In this document: positions 15,438 to 24,159 of the stretch, piece after piece
Position numbering within the stretch: position 1 is the first letter of the stretch
Layout of the letters: each line of letters opens with the position of its first letter
Source: DALYJJ01 sp033763935
GTDB taxonomy: Bacteria; Acidobacteriota; Terriglobia; Bryobacterales; Bryobacteraceae
DNA length: 64,000 nucleotides
Direction of reading: 5' to 3'
Assembly (NCBI GenBank): GCA_033763935.1
Contig: JANRJO010000016.1
Location: forward strand, 101,599 to 165,598
The notes under the pieces: generated by a model
The model's input: the letters and a program-made list of their open reading frames with translations, nothing else
The model's database searches: none
What the model was told of the DNA's origin: nothing
Position numbers and translations under genes: made by a program

Positions 15438-16844
15438 TTACTGCTGCGGCATGCGGTTGACGAACCACTCGGAGAGGCGTCCGGCGGCGGGCGGATCGAG
15501 ATTCGCCAGCACGGCTACAACGTAGCCGGACTTCGGGAACACTTTCAGGTCCCCGTTCATCCCGGGCGCGCCGCCGCCGTGGCCGTAGGAGCCGCCTTTC
15601 TCCGAACCGAACCCGAAGCCGTACCCCGGTCCGCCGGCCTTGCCGCCTTGCGGCGAGGTGGCTTCCTGCAGCATCTTCTTGCTCAGCAGCTTCCCGGACT
15701 CAAGCGCTTGGGCGAAGCGTACGAGGTCGCCCACAGTGGAGTAGCCGCCGCCGGCGCTGGTTCCGCGAAACGGCAGAGTGTCCGTATTGGGAAGCCACTG
15801 TCCGCCTCGCTTCATGTAGCCGACGGAGCGCTTCTCGACGTGCTCGGTCTCAGGGAGCGAATCGGTACGGGTCATGCCGGCTGGCTTGAAGACCTTCTCG
15901 CGGACGTAATCGTAATAGCTCTTGCCGCTGGCCTTCTCAATCAATACACCAGCCAGCAGGAAGCCGTAGTTTGAATAGCGCCACTTGGCGCCCGGCTCAA
16001 ACTCGAGGGCACGCGTGCCATACAGCTTCACGTAATCGTCGAGCGTCTTCAACTGGAGACGATGCTTGTCGAACTCGGGCCCAAAGATGTCGCCGGTTCC
16101 GCCGGTGTGGGACAGCAGGTGCCGCAGCGTGACCTTGGCGGCCACGTCCTTGTTCGGATAGTCCTTGAGGTACGTGCCGATCGGCGCGTCCAGTGAGAGC
16201 TTACCCGCCTCCACCAACTGCAGCGCCGCCACCGCGGTGAACATCTTGTTCATGGAGCCGATGCGGTACTGGGTGTCGATGTCCGCGGCGATCTTCTTCT
16301 CGCGGTTGGCCGGCCCGTACGCACCTTGCGCCAGGATCTTGCCGTGGCGGGCGACGGCGAATGCTCCGGCGAAGGCGTCCTTCTCGGCGCGGGCCTGCGC
16401 CTCCTTGGCCAACCCGGCGAGAGCGTCCGTCTCGCTGAGCTGTTGCACCGGCTTATCGGAGGCCTCATCCGGCGACAGTACGCGCAGGCCCAGCCGGGTG
16501 ATGACGGGCGGATCCGCTTCGCTGACGGAGAGAACCATCAGCGCGGTGTTCTCGCCGGCCACTTCCTTTACGATGGCCTCGATGTCGCGGGGCTCGGACT
16601 TGCGAATGCGCAGCAATTGGAAGCCGCCGGTCTGCTTGCGGAAGCCGAGTGTCTCATCCACCTGCGCCTTGCGCTCCGGTTCGTGAACGGACATGAAGGC
16701 GAGGATCTTCTCTTTATCCCCCGAGTTAAACGATTCCAGCCAGTTGCCCATCACGCGCCCGGCGGGCGTATCGGGGATGGCGGGCTGAGCGAAGGCCGCC
16801 GCCGACAGGGCGGCCAGGGCGATCCAAAATCTTCGTGTGGTCAT
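15438..16844 (-). CDS. Serine beta-lactamase-family hydrolase, exported
   Basis: A 468-residue exported hydrolase (signal peptide about 1-20) of the class C beta-lactamase/penicillin-binding/esterase family (PF00144). The nucleophile motif is SMNK (Ser197, Lys200), the second motif is Y-S-N (Tyr290, Asn292), and the third is HGGG near the C-terminus. An extra N-terminal domain of about 120 residues (GNWLESFNSGDKEKILAFM) resembles an NTF2-like fold. Activity may be on esters, D-Ala peptides or beta-lactams; the sequence does not decide. The start at 16844 gives a proper signal peptide; the frame runs to 16895. It is divergent from a LysR gene, like ampC-ampR. Confidence 0.88.
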   Translation of the reverse strand: MTTRRFWIALAALSAAAFAQPAIPDTPAGRVMGNWLESFNSGDKEKILAFMSVHEPERKAQVDETLGFRKQTGGFQLLRIRKSEPRDIEAIVKEVAGENTALMVLSVSEADPPVITRLGLRVLSPDEASDKPVQQLSETDALAGLAKEAQARAEKDAFAGAFAVARHGKILAQGAYGPANREKKIAADIDTQYRIGSMNKMFTAVAALQLVEAGKLSLDAPIGTYLKDYPNKDVAAKVTLRHLLSHTGGTGDIFGPEFDKHRLQLKTLDDYVKLYGTRALEFEPGAKWRYSNYGFLLAGVLIEKASGKSYYDYVREKVFKPAGMTRTDSLPETEHVEKRSVGYMKRGGQWLPNTDTLPFRGTSAGGGYSTVGDLVRFAQALESGKLLSKKMLQEATSPQGGKAGGPGYGFGFGSEKGGSYGHGGGAPGMNGDLKVFPKSGYVVAVLANLDPPAAGRLSEWFVNRMPQQ

Positions 16845-16909
16845 GACAATACTGACGAGATTGCCTTCCATTCGTTCGATGGATAACACTGACAATAACT
16901 ATTCACGCC

Positions 16910-17821
16910 ATGAATTTGCAAGCGGTCGACCTCAACTTGCTGCTGGCGCTTGAGGCGCTGCTCGAGGAGCGCAACGTCAGCCGGGCAGCCCGGCGGCTGG
17001 GGCTTAGCCAGCCGGCAATGAGCAATGCCCTAGCGCGGCTGCGCGGGCTGCTGGACGATCCGCTGTTCGTGCGCGCTCCGGGGGGCGTGGCGCCCACGCC
17101 GCGCGCGGAACGAATGGCGGGCCTGGTCCGTGCCGGGCTCGATCAGTTCCGGCGCGCGCTCGACGGCGGGCAGGACTTCAACCCCAAGAACAGCACGAGG
17201 ACATTCCGCATCGCGCTTTCCGACCACGCCGAGTGGCTGCTGGCGCCGAAACTCATGGGGTTCTCGCTGGAAGACGCCCCGGGCATTCGGGTACAACTGA
17301 AGCGGCTGGATGCCCTCTTCGTGCTGCCCGAGGGAGACCTGCGGACGGGCGCCATCGATCTGGCGATCGGCTTTTTTCCCGATGCCCGCTCGGTGGATGA
17401 GATGACACGGCTGGAGACGCTGGCGGAGGAGCAGCACGTGGTGGTGATGCGGCGTGGGCACACGCTCGCCGGGCGGCCGCTGACCCTCGCAGAGTACGCA
17501 GCGGCGCCTCACGCCGCCGTCATCTACAAGCCGGAGCCCTGGGGCCTGATCGACCAGGAGTTGGCTGCACGCGGATTGCGGCGAAATCTCCGACTGGCAT
17601 CGCCGCACTTCCTTACGGTGATGCATACCGTGGCGGGGACGGACCTGATTGCCACTGTGCCGGAAAGCCTCGCGTCAGCGTTGGCTTCCCGGCTGCGGTT
17701 GGAGGTGCAAGACTGCCCGCTGCCGCTGCCCGTGTTTGCGACGCGGGTAGCGTGGCACGCGCAGGTACAGAGCGATCCAGCGATCGGCTGGCTGCTCAGC
17801 CTGCTACGAAACCGCCGATGA
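16910..17821 (+). CDS. LysR-family transcriptional regulator
   Basis: A 303-residue LysR regulator. The N-terminal winged helix is standard: LNLLLALEALLEERNVSRAARRLGLSQPAMSNALARLRG (about 6-44), followed by the linker helix and a periplasmic-binding-protein-like effector domain (about 90-295). The form FDLNLL...RNVSRAA is common in NodD/NahR-like members. It is transcribed away from the serine hydrolase across a 65-base gap, the usual LysR layout, so it probably controls that gene from the shared region. The gap carries the repeated element TGACAATA. The inducer is unknown. Confidence 0.9.
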   Translation: MNLQAVDLNLLLALEALLEERNVSRAARRLGLSQPAMSNALARLRGLLDDPLFVRAPGGVAPTPRAERMAGLVRAGLDQFRRALDGGQDFNPKNSTRTFRIALSDHAEWLLAPKLMGFSLEDAPGIRVQLKRLDALFVLPEGDLRTGAIDLAIGFFPDARSVDEMTRLETLAEEQHVVVMRRGHTLAGRPLTLAEYAAAPHAAVIYKPEPWGLIDQELAARGLRRNLRLASPHFLTVMHTVAGTDLIATVPESLASALASRLRLEVQDCPLPLPVFATRVAWHAQVQSDPAIGWLLSLLRNRR

Positions 17822-17823
17822 AT

Positions 17824-18264
17824 TTATCGCGGTTGATAGGACGCGAGAACCAGGGTCGGGGCCTCACAGCGATCGCGGGAAGGGGCGCGGTACTCGACGC
17901 GCTCGCCTCCGGTGACCTTCTCGCCGTAACCCTTCTCCCACCAGATGGTCGACTCGACAGCATAGGTGGCGATCAACTGCATGAGGCCGGTGACGCTGGA
18001 GGCTTCCTGCTTGCTGAAACGGCGCGTCTCTCCACCCACGCTCATCGTTGCGCCGTCCATGTCGATGCGGTACGTGCTCTTTTGGCCCGCTTCATACTTG
18101 CCGGCGGCATTCTTACTGCCATTCGAAACGGTCCAGGTAAGTTCACGCTTCACCGGGTCCCAGTTCACGGTCTCCAGGCGCCGCACTCCCTTCTCTTCCG
18201 CCAAACCCAGGGTAGCGAGGCCGATGAAAAAGGCAAAAGCCCCGCCCATCCAGTTGAATCGCAT
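17824..18264 (-). CDS. Exported hypothetical protein, 146 residues
   Basis: A small protein with a signal peptide (about 1-22, MGGAFAFFIGLATLGLA) and no recognised domain. The mature part begins EEKGVRRLETVNWDPVKREL and reads like a beta-rich domain (TYRIDMDGATMSVGGETRRF), then YAVESTIWWEKGYGEK. The ATG at 18264 is chosen because it gives the signal peptide; the frame continues upstream to 18336 without coding character. It converges with the LysR gene with a 2-base gap and stands alone upstream of the partner-switching cluster. Function unknown. Confidence 0.7.
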   Translation of the reverse strand: MRFNWMGGAFAFFIGLATLGLAEEKGVRRLETVNWDPVKRELTWTVSNGSKNAAGKYEAGQKSTYRIDMDGATMSVGGETRRFSKQEASSVTGLMQLIATYAVESTIWWEKGYGEKVTGGERVEYRAPSRDRCEAPTLVLASYQPR

Positions 18265-18481
18265 GCTGTCCTCCCTCAAAATCCGCACGCCGCCGGACTC
18301 ATCCCGGGGTCCGTGTGCGGTGGCTTCCGGCGCCACCTTCCGGAGCGCGTCGCTTGTGCCTGAGCAAGTGGAATGCCGTGTTCAGGCGACTTTCATCCCG
18401 GCTGCTCCACCCTTTCGATTCCTCGACAGGGCCTCCTTGCTGTAGAAATTGCCCGGTAAAAACTCCGACGCGGGAGATCCC

Positions 18482-18937
18482 CTAGGCCGTTTCACCTTCC
18501 TTTCGCAGGCGCTTCACCATACGCAGTTCATTCTTCTCGCCAGGCACGATCTGGTACACCACCTCGTCCATGAGCGCCTTCATCATGCGCATGCCAAGGC
18601 CGCCCGACCGGCGTTCCCGGACGAGCCGGTCCAGATCTTTCTGCTCCACACCGCCGGGGTCGAATCCCTTGCCCGTGTCGATCACTTCTATGATGATCTG
18701 GTCGGTGTCGATGGTCGCACGCACGATGACGTCTTTTGTAACGTCTTTGCCGTAGGCGTGCTCGATGACATTCGCGCAGGCCTCGTCGACGGCCAGTTCG
18801 ACTTTGGAACGGTCGCTGTCGGCCAGCCCCGCTTGGGACCCGACGCTCGAGACGAAGTCGCGAATCATGGCGAGGTTCTCCGTCGAAGAAGGGACGTGAA
18901 GGGAAAAGCGCCGTTCGAATGATGACATGTGAATCAC
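18482..18937 (-). CDS. Anti-sigma-factor-type serine kinase, RsbW/HATPase_c_2
   Basis: A 151-residue GHKL-fold protein of the RsbW/SpoIIAB group, which binds a target when free and phosphorylates its STAS partner. The N-box is ELAVDEACANVIEHAYG, the G1 box is DTGKGFDP and the G2 region is GGLGMRMMKALMDEV. Its start overlaps the STAS gene stop (18934-18937), so the pair is made together. It is the last gene of a five-gene run transcribed leftwards that begins with three SpoIIE phosphatases. No sigma factor is adjacent, so its target could be a remote sigma factor, another protein, or none. Confidence 0.9.
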   Translation of the reverse strand: MIHMSSFERRFSLHVPSSTENLAMIRDFVSSVGSQAGLADSDRSKVELAVDEACANVIEHAYGKDVTKDVIVRATIDTDQIIIEVIDTGKGFDPGGVEQKDLDRLVRERRSGGLGMRMMKALMDEVVYQIVPGEKNELRMVKRLRKEGETA

Positions 18938-19299
18938 CTCTGGGACTGCGGCTGGGAGAACTTCTGCACGGCTCCAGGAATGTCTTCAAGGATGTCGAAT
19001 AGCTCCGGGAAGCCGAGGATGTCGAAGACCTGGCGCACCTTGGGAGGCACGCGGCAGATCTTGATGTCGCCTCCCTGCTCGCGCACTTCCTCGATGAAGC
19101 TCATGAAGACGCCGAGGCCGGCGGAAGAGATGTAGGTCAGCTTGTCGCAGTCGGCGATGATTCGCAGGTGCCCGGCCTCAATTTCCTGCTGGATGGCTTT
19201 CTCAAACAACGGCGCGGTGTGGGCGTCCAGGAAGCCGTCGAGGGCCAGCACGATGAGCCCGTCCTGCTGCGACCGATGAACGACGAACGCGTTAGCCAA
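18934..19299 (-). CDS. STAS-domain anti-sigma-factor antagonist
   Basis: A 121-residue STAS protein like SpoIIAA/RsbV. The phosphorylation region is YISSAGLGVFMSF, with Ser58 or Ser59 as the likely modified residue. The unphosphorylated form would bind the RsbW-like kinase encoded directly after it, and one or more of the upstream SpoIIE phosphatases would restore it. The gene overlaps both neighbours (8 bases with the phosphatase, 4 with the kinase), so the module is tightly coupled. The C-terminal tail from about residue 112 is Gln/Ser rich and probably disordered. Confidence 0.92.
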   Translation of the reverse strand: MANAFVVHRSQQDGLIVLALDGFLDAHTAPLFEKAIQQEIEAGHLRIIADCDKLTYISSAGLGVFMSFIEEVREQGGDIKICRVPPKVRQVFDILGFPELFDILEDIPGAVQKFSQPQSQR

Positions 19300-21712
19300 G
19301 CGTGGGATCTCCCGTCAGAGGTTGAGTTTTCCCTAGAGTAGCAGCACCAGCGTGTTCCCGTTCGGAGACCGCGCCGGCGCGTGCGGCCTTCAGGACCAGA
19401 ACGGTGACGTCATCCTGAGGCGGTTCGCCGGCCAGGAATCCCTTCAGGTCGGCCAGGATCGCCTGGCGGATTCCGTGCGCGTCAAGAGCGGCGGCGGCGG
19501 CGACGGCGCGTTCCAGGCGCTCCTCGCCATAGAGTTCGAGAGCGGCGTTCATCGCCTCCGTCACACCGTCGGAGTAGAGCACGACGGAGTCGCCTTCGGC
19601 CATCTCGATGCGCTCCATCTCGAGCGTCTTCGCGAACAGTGCCGGCGGGCCCACGCCGAGGCCCATGCCGTTCGGCCGCACCAGGCGCGTGAAGCCCCGC
19701 GCCGGGCTGCACCAGACGACCGGGTTGTGTCCGGCGCGAACATATTCGAGTGCGCCGCTGCGGGGATCGGCGGCGGCGAGCGCGGCGGTCACAAAGACGC
19801 GGCGGCGGCCCGCTTCGCGAAGGTGCCGATTAAGGCGGGAAGCGATCTCGGCGAGGTCGTCGCACTCCTCACTTGCCGCGGCGAGGAGGCCTTTCGTCAG
19901 GGTCATGTAAAGCGCGGCGGGCATCCCTTTGCCTGAGACGTCGGCAACGATGAAGGCTTGCCGTCCGTCGGCAAGGCGGAGGTAGTCATACAAGTCGCCG
20001 CCGACCTCGCGCGCCGGCTGGCAAACGGCGGCAATTTCCATCCCCGGAACGGAGGGCGCGGTGGCGGGCAGCATGCGTTGCTGCGCTTCCCGGGCGAGGG
20101 AGAACTCCGACTTCAGCCGCTCGCGCTGGGACACGGGCTCTAACTCGGAGTCGGGCGCGCGAAGGTCCTCGGCCACCTCCCGCCCGCGCCAGGCAATGAC
20201 GAGGGATGCAACGAAGACCGCTCCTAGTAACACGTGCATAGTCCCGGCCGAACCCCTCAGCGCGGGCGATGCGGTGGCGGCGTACCAAAGCGAGAAGAGG
20301 ATGGCACGAGATACAGACACCACCAACAGGGCGGTCAACACGTCATACGCGCGAAAGACGGCTACCACGAGCATTGCGCCCGCCGCGGCGACGAGGAGCA
20401 CGGCGGAGGTGTTTCCCTCAAGCCAGGGAGAATTGAGTTCGGCCAACCAGGCCACGGCGAACTGCAGTGCCACGGCGACCGGAAGCCAGCGTACCTTTGC
20501 CGAAATCAGCGGGATGAGGAACGCGACTGTGGCGAGCGGGGTGAGGGGAACGGGCGGGAAGAGCCACTCGAGCGCGGGCCAAGGGCTGGCGAGCTGCGCC
20601 TCGGCGAAGCTGCTCCAGGAGGCGGCCGGAAACAGAAAGAGGACGACAAAGGGAACGGCTGCTCCCAGAATCCCGAACAGGAATCCCGACGCGGCGGAGG
20701 AACCCACGATTCGTGCCCGCAGCGCTCCGGAGGACGCAGCGACAAGGCTCTTCCAGGCGCAGGGGATCACGGTGCGCGTCCAGGCCTCGCCCACAGCGGC
20801 GGGGCACGCCCAGGCGATGGTGCCGATGAGGACGCCAAGTAGCAGCCCGGCAGCCATCTGAGACCCGGCGGTGCGGATCGCCTGCGCGTCGCCGGCCGAA
20901 CCGAAGTAGACGTCGAGGATGAACGAAGCCGCGCCGATGAAGGCGCCGGCAAACAGCAACGGCCGGTAGAGCCGGCGGCGAATCCAGGCGAAGACGGAGA
21001 GAATCAGCGCGACGGAGAACAGGATCAGGAAGATCGCTGCGCCGACCGCGTCCAGGAGCGTCAGCGCCGCGCGGGACGACACGCGCTCCTCACGGATGCG
21101 GGCGGCGAAGTTCGCGTCGATCGAACAGGACCGGAGACCTTCGGGACCCACCGAGGCTCTTGCGGTCCAGGTGTTCAGTTCGGGCCGCGAGGACGGCGCT
21201 TCCCAAACAAAGTCCAGCGCGTCGCGGGCGCGCGCGGCGGTAGTGGTGGGGCGGAACGAGGGAGCTTGCTTGCCTGTCATCTCCGCCAAAGCGTCGGCGG
21301 CCACGGTCGCAGCGTCCCGGGAGCTCTTCCGGCTGCCGGCGCCATTCTCTTCGGCGTAGGACTGCAAACCGCCCGTGGCGCCAAGGACGATCCGGACTTT
21401 CCGTTCGGAGGCGGGAGCCGTGAGCAGCACGGTGACGAAGAAGGGGGTTTTCAGGCGGTCCGAATCGTCTCGGGCATACGTTCGGCTCCAATCGGCAACG
21501 CCGGCGTCCAGGTCGGATTCGACGAGAGGACGCCAATGGGTGGCGTCGACGCCGAATTTGAGACTGACGGCGCGCGCCCGTTGGATGGCGCTCTCGCGAT
21601 CCATGCGGTAGCCCTGCGGCGGCAAGGGGTCGACGCGCGCGGGCAGCAACTGCAGCGCAATGAGACCGGCGGCCGCGGCCCCGGCGGCGCACAACCACCG
21701 TCCACGGCTCAT
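19292..21712 (-). CDS. Membrane SpoIIE-type PP2C phosphatase (first of two paralogues)
   Basis: An 806-residue protein. One N-terminal helix (about 7-25) is followed by an extracytoplasmic domain of about 190 residues, then six or more transmembrane segments (about 215-510), a short linker helix, and a SpoIIE/RsbU-type PP2C domain (about 565-780). Metal-binding motifs are complete: EVGGDLYDY, VADVSGKG, LYSDGVTEA and QDDVT. It most likely dephosphorylates the STAS protein encoded next, in response to an outside or membrane signal. It overlaps the STAS gene by 8 bases and the upstream paralogue by 4. Its overall plan matches that paralogue, implying tandem duplication with diverged sensors. Confidence 0.9.
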   Translation of the reverse strand: MSRGRWLCAAGAAAAGLIALQLLPARVDPLPPQGYRMDRESAIQRARAVSLKFGVDATHWRPLVESDLDAGVADWSRTYARDDSDRLKTPFFVTVLLTAPASERKVRIVLGATGGLQSYAEENGAGSRKSSRDAATVAADALAEMTGKQAPSFRPTTTAARARDALDFVWEAPSSRPELNTWTARASVGPEGLRSCSIDANFAARIREERVSSRAALTLLDAVGAAIFLILFSVALILSVFAWIRRRLYRPLLFAGAFIGAASFILDVYFGSAGDAQAIRTAGSQMAAGLLLGVLIGTIAWACPAAVGEAWTRTVIPCAWKSLVAASSGALRARIVGSSAASGFLFGILGAAVPFVVLFLFPAASWSSFAEAQLASPWPALEWLFPPVPLTPLATVAFLIPLISAKVRWLPVAVALQFAVAWLAELNSPWLEGNTSAVLLVAAAGAMLVVAVFRAYDVLTALLVVSVSRAILFSLWYAATASPALRGSAGTMHVLLGAVFVASLVIAWRGREVAEDLRAPDSELEPVSQRERLKSEFSLAREAQQRMLPATAPSVPGMEIAAVCQPAREVGGDLYDYLRLADGRQAFIVADVSGKGMPAALYMTLTKGLLAAASEECDDLAEIASRLNRHLREAGRRRVFVTAALAAADPRSGALEYVRAGHNPVVWCSPARGFTRLVRPNGMGLGVGPPALFAKTLEMERIEMAEGDSVVLYSDGVTEAMNAALELYGEERLERAVAAAAALDAHGIRQAILADLKGFLAGEPPQDDVTVLVLKAARAGAVSEREHAGAATLGKTQPLTGDPTLG

Positions 21713-24159
21713 GCCACTTGCTCCTGCCGGTGGGCGCCGGCGCCCTCCGCGCGGATCACAATGAGCGTCAGATCATCGTCGAGACGGGCGGCGCGCGGAC
21801 CCTTGATGGAGGAGAACAGCTCCTGTACGAGGGCTTCCCCGAGTTCGGTCGCAGAAGCGTTCCGGTGCCATGCGAAGACCTGTTGGAGCCAGCGGTCGGA
21901 GGCGCCGGCCGAGGCACGAGCGAGGCGCGAACTCAAGCCGTCGGTGTAGAAAACGAGGCGGAGGCTGGGTGACAGGCGGGCGCTGCCTTCGATTACCGCG
22001 GCGTCCTTACCGGACGGTGCTTCCACCAGTGAGGCCCCGGCCTCCACCAGCACGCGGGGTGTATCGCCGGTGCGGGCGTAGCGCAGCATGCCTTCGGCGG
22101 CATCGATGATGGCGAAACAGAACCCACCGCGGGGGTCGGCGAGGTCGCCCAAGGCGGTGCGGAGCGAGCAGAGCGTTGCAATGGGGTCAGACGAGGCCTG
22201 CGCCTTTTCCATCAGGTAGCCTTTTGCTACCGCGATGGAGAGGGCTGTCGCCAGACCGCGGCGCCCACCGTCGGAGACCACCAGGGCCAATCGCCGCGGC
22301 CCCAGTTTAAAGAAATCATAGTAGTCGCCGCCGACTTCGTCGGCTGCCTTGCAGATGGCGGATATGGAGAGGCCGTCGATCTCCGGGGGCTTCACGGGAA
22401 GTAACCGCAGCTGCGCCTCCCGAGCCGCGGCGACTTCGGATTCCAGGGAAAGGCGCTCGGCCAGAAATCGTGCGTAGAGCGGGCGGACTTCCTCATCGCG
22501 GACGGGCCGGGCGCGAAACAAGGCGACGATGTACACCGCGATCCCCACCAGTGCGATGGCCCCCTGCAGCAACGCGTCCAGGCTGCCGGAGGGTGTGATG
22601 CGGGCTACCGGCAGCAGAAACGTAACCAGGCTGAAGACGCTGTGGGTGACGATGGCGGCGAGCAGATCCACCCAGAAGAAGGCGGCGAAGAGGCCCGCGG
22701 TCTTAATTGCCGACAGCATGATCCCCGTTGCCAAGGGCGCGCCGGCCTGCGAAGCCTGCGCGAGCGTGAAGCCGAGGGAGGCCACCAGGGCCAGCGGCGC
22801 TACAACCCATAACAGGGCACGCCGGCTCTTGAAGAACCGCTGGAAAATGGCGAGGGGCAGCAGCAGCGTCAGGCTCTCCATAATGGCGCCGATCGGCAGC
22901 GTGGCGAGCGCAACGAGATTCGGAAAGCGGCTGTATACGAACAAGCCCAGCATTTCGCCGCCGCCGATACTCGGGGGCGAGGGCGTCGCTCGGCGGATGG
23001 CCTCGTACAGAAGAACCATCCACGCGGCGACGACGACGCCGAGGATGACCGAAGCGGCCGCGTTCCTCGACAGCGGGCGATTGCTGAGGACGGAGTCGAG
23101 AGAGGTAAGCTTGCCCGGGTACAGCTCTCGCAGTTCCCCTTCGCTCGCGGCGTACGCGGCACCGATCAGCAGGCCCATGATCAAGTACACCAGGCCGATG
23201 ATGATGTAGAAGACGATCAGCGGGGCTCCGGTGGCGTCGGAGACAGCGCGCAACTGATCGCTGGCCGTGGCATAGAGGAAGAAGGCCGTGCCGACGAATG
23301 CGGCGATGCCGAAGGTGCGTACGTGCGAAATCTCCTTTTGCAGAGTGCGCTTGAAGTAGCGCACGAGCACGGCGATGGAGAGCAGCACGATGTAGGCCAC
23401 GAAGAACCAGCCCACAGCCGTTTCCACCGCGCGATTGGGGCGATGGGCGGCGGCGTACTGAGGGTCGAGTTTGAGCTCCCCCCGCAAGGCCAACGGCCGC
23501 GCTCCGCGCACATCGACGCGGAAGGACGCCTCGAGCTCCGGCATTCCCGGCGGCACGCTTCGCCAGACGAAGCGCTGCGCGACCACCCCGCCTTCACGCC
23601 CCAGCGTGCTGATCTCGGGTGCGGGGAAGCGGAATGAGGCGAGGTCGGCTCCGAGCGCGGAGGCCAGTGCCTCTTGTGCAATCTCCAGAGGCGGGCGATC
23701 CGAGGGCGTGTCCGCGGCGCTCGAGTCCCTCAAGGTGAGGGAGTGCCCCGTTACGTTGCCGTGAATGTCCAGGTAGACTTCCGCCGCGGAGCGGCCGTCG
23801 CGCTGGCGGAAGGTGATCAGTGCGGCGACGGCGGGCGCGTGCTTACGCAGCCTGGCGGCCCATTCACGGTCACGGTGTAAGAGATAGCGCTCGACGTCGA
23901 TGTCCTCGGTAAAGCGCAGCCCGTCGGACCAGCCTTCCGTAGACACGCCCATCTGAGAAAGGTGCTTGCGCGCGATGGCAACCAGTCCGGCGCGGTCGTG
24001 ATCCAGGCGCTTGACCCCGCCGAAGATGGCGGGAGGGTCCGCGAAAAGGCCAGGCAGGAGGGCCAGCGGAGCCATCAGGATCGCCGCCAGCCACAGCCGG
24101 CGCTCGCGCACCGTCAGCAAACGGCCGGGAAAGAGGCGGTCGATCAGGCGGGCGAGCAT
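21709..24159 (-). CDS. Membrane SpoIIE-type PP2C phosphatase, divergent active site
   Basis: An 816-residue paralogue of the downstream phosphatase, with the same plan: one helix (about 21-38), an extracytoplasmic domain to about 250, a multi-span region to about 590, then a SpoIIE domain. EVGGDYYDFF, FYTDGLS and LDDDLT are present. The usual ADVSGKG motif reads SDGGRRG, and SDGVTE reads TDGLSS, so the Asp ligands stay but the surrounding loop is altered. It may be slow, differently specific or a regulator. The ATG at 24159 lies inside the end of the upstream GAF phosphatase gene (16-base overlap); the frame extends to 24378, but that part is antisense-like arginine-rich sequence. Confidence 0.87.
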   Translation of the reverse strand: MLARLIDRLFPGRLLTVRERRLWLAAILMAPLALLPGLFADPPAIFGGVKRLDHDRAGLVAIARKHLSQMGVSTEGWSDGLRFTEDIDVERYLLHRDREWAARLRKHAPAVAALITFRQRDGRSAAEVYLDIHGNVTGHSLTLRDSSAADTPSDRPPLEIAQEALASALGADLASFRFPAPEISTLGREGGVVAQRFVWRSVPPGMPELEASFRVDVRGARPLALRGELKLDPQYAAAHRPNRAVETAVGWFFVAYIVLLSIAVLVRYFKRTLQKEISHVRTFGIAAFVGTAFFLYATASDQLRAVSDATGAPLIVFYIIIGLVYLIMGLLIGAAYAASEGELRELYPGKLTSLDSVLSNRPLSRNAAASVILGVVVAAWMVLLYEAIRRATPSPPSIGGGEMLGLFVYSRFPNLVALATLPIGAIMESLTLLLPLAIFQRFFKSRRALLWVVAPLALVASLGFTLAQASQAGAPLATGIMLSAIKTAGLFAAFFWVDLLAAIVTHSVFSLVTFLLPVARITPSGSLDALLQGAIALVGIAVYIVALFRARPVRDEEVRPLYARFLAERLSLESEVAAAREAQLRLLPVKPPEIDGLSISAICKAADEVGGDYYDFFKLGPRRLALVVSDGGRRGLATALSIAVAKGYLMEKAQASSDPIATLCSLRTALGDLADPRGGFCFAIIDAAEGMLRYARTGDTPRVLVEAGASLVEAPSGKDAAVIEGSARLSPSLRLVFYTDGLSSRLARASAGASDRWLQQVFAWHRNASATELGEALVQELFSSIKGPRAARLDDDLTLIVIRAEGAGAHRQEQVA

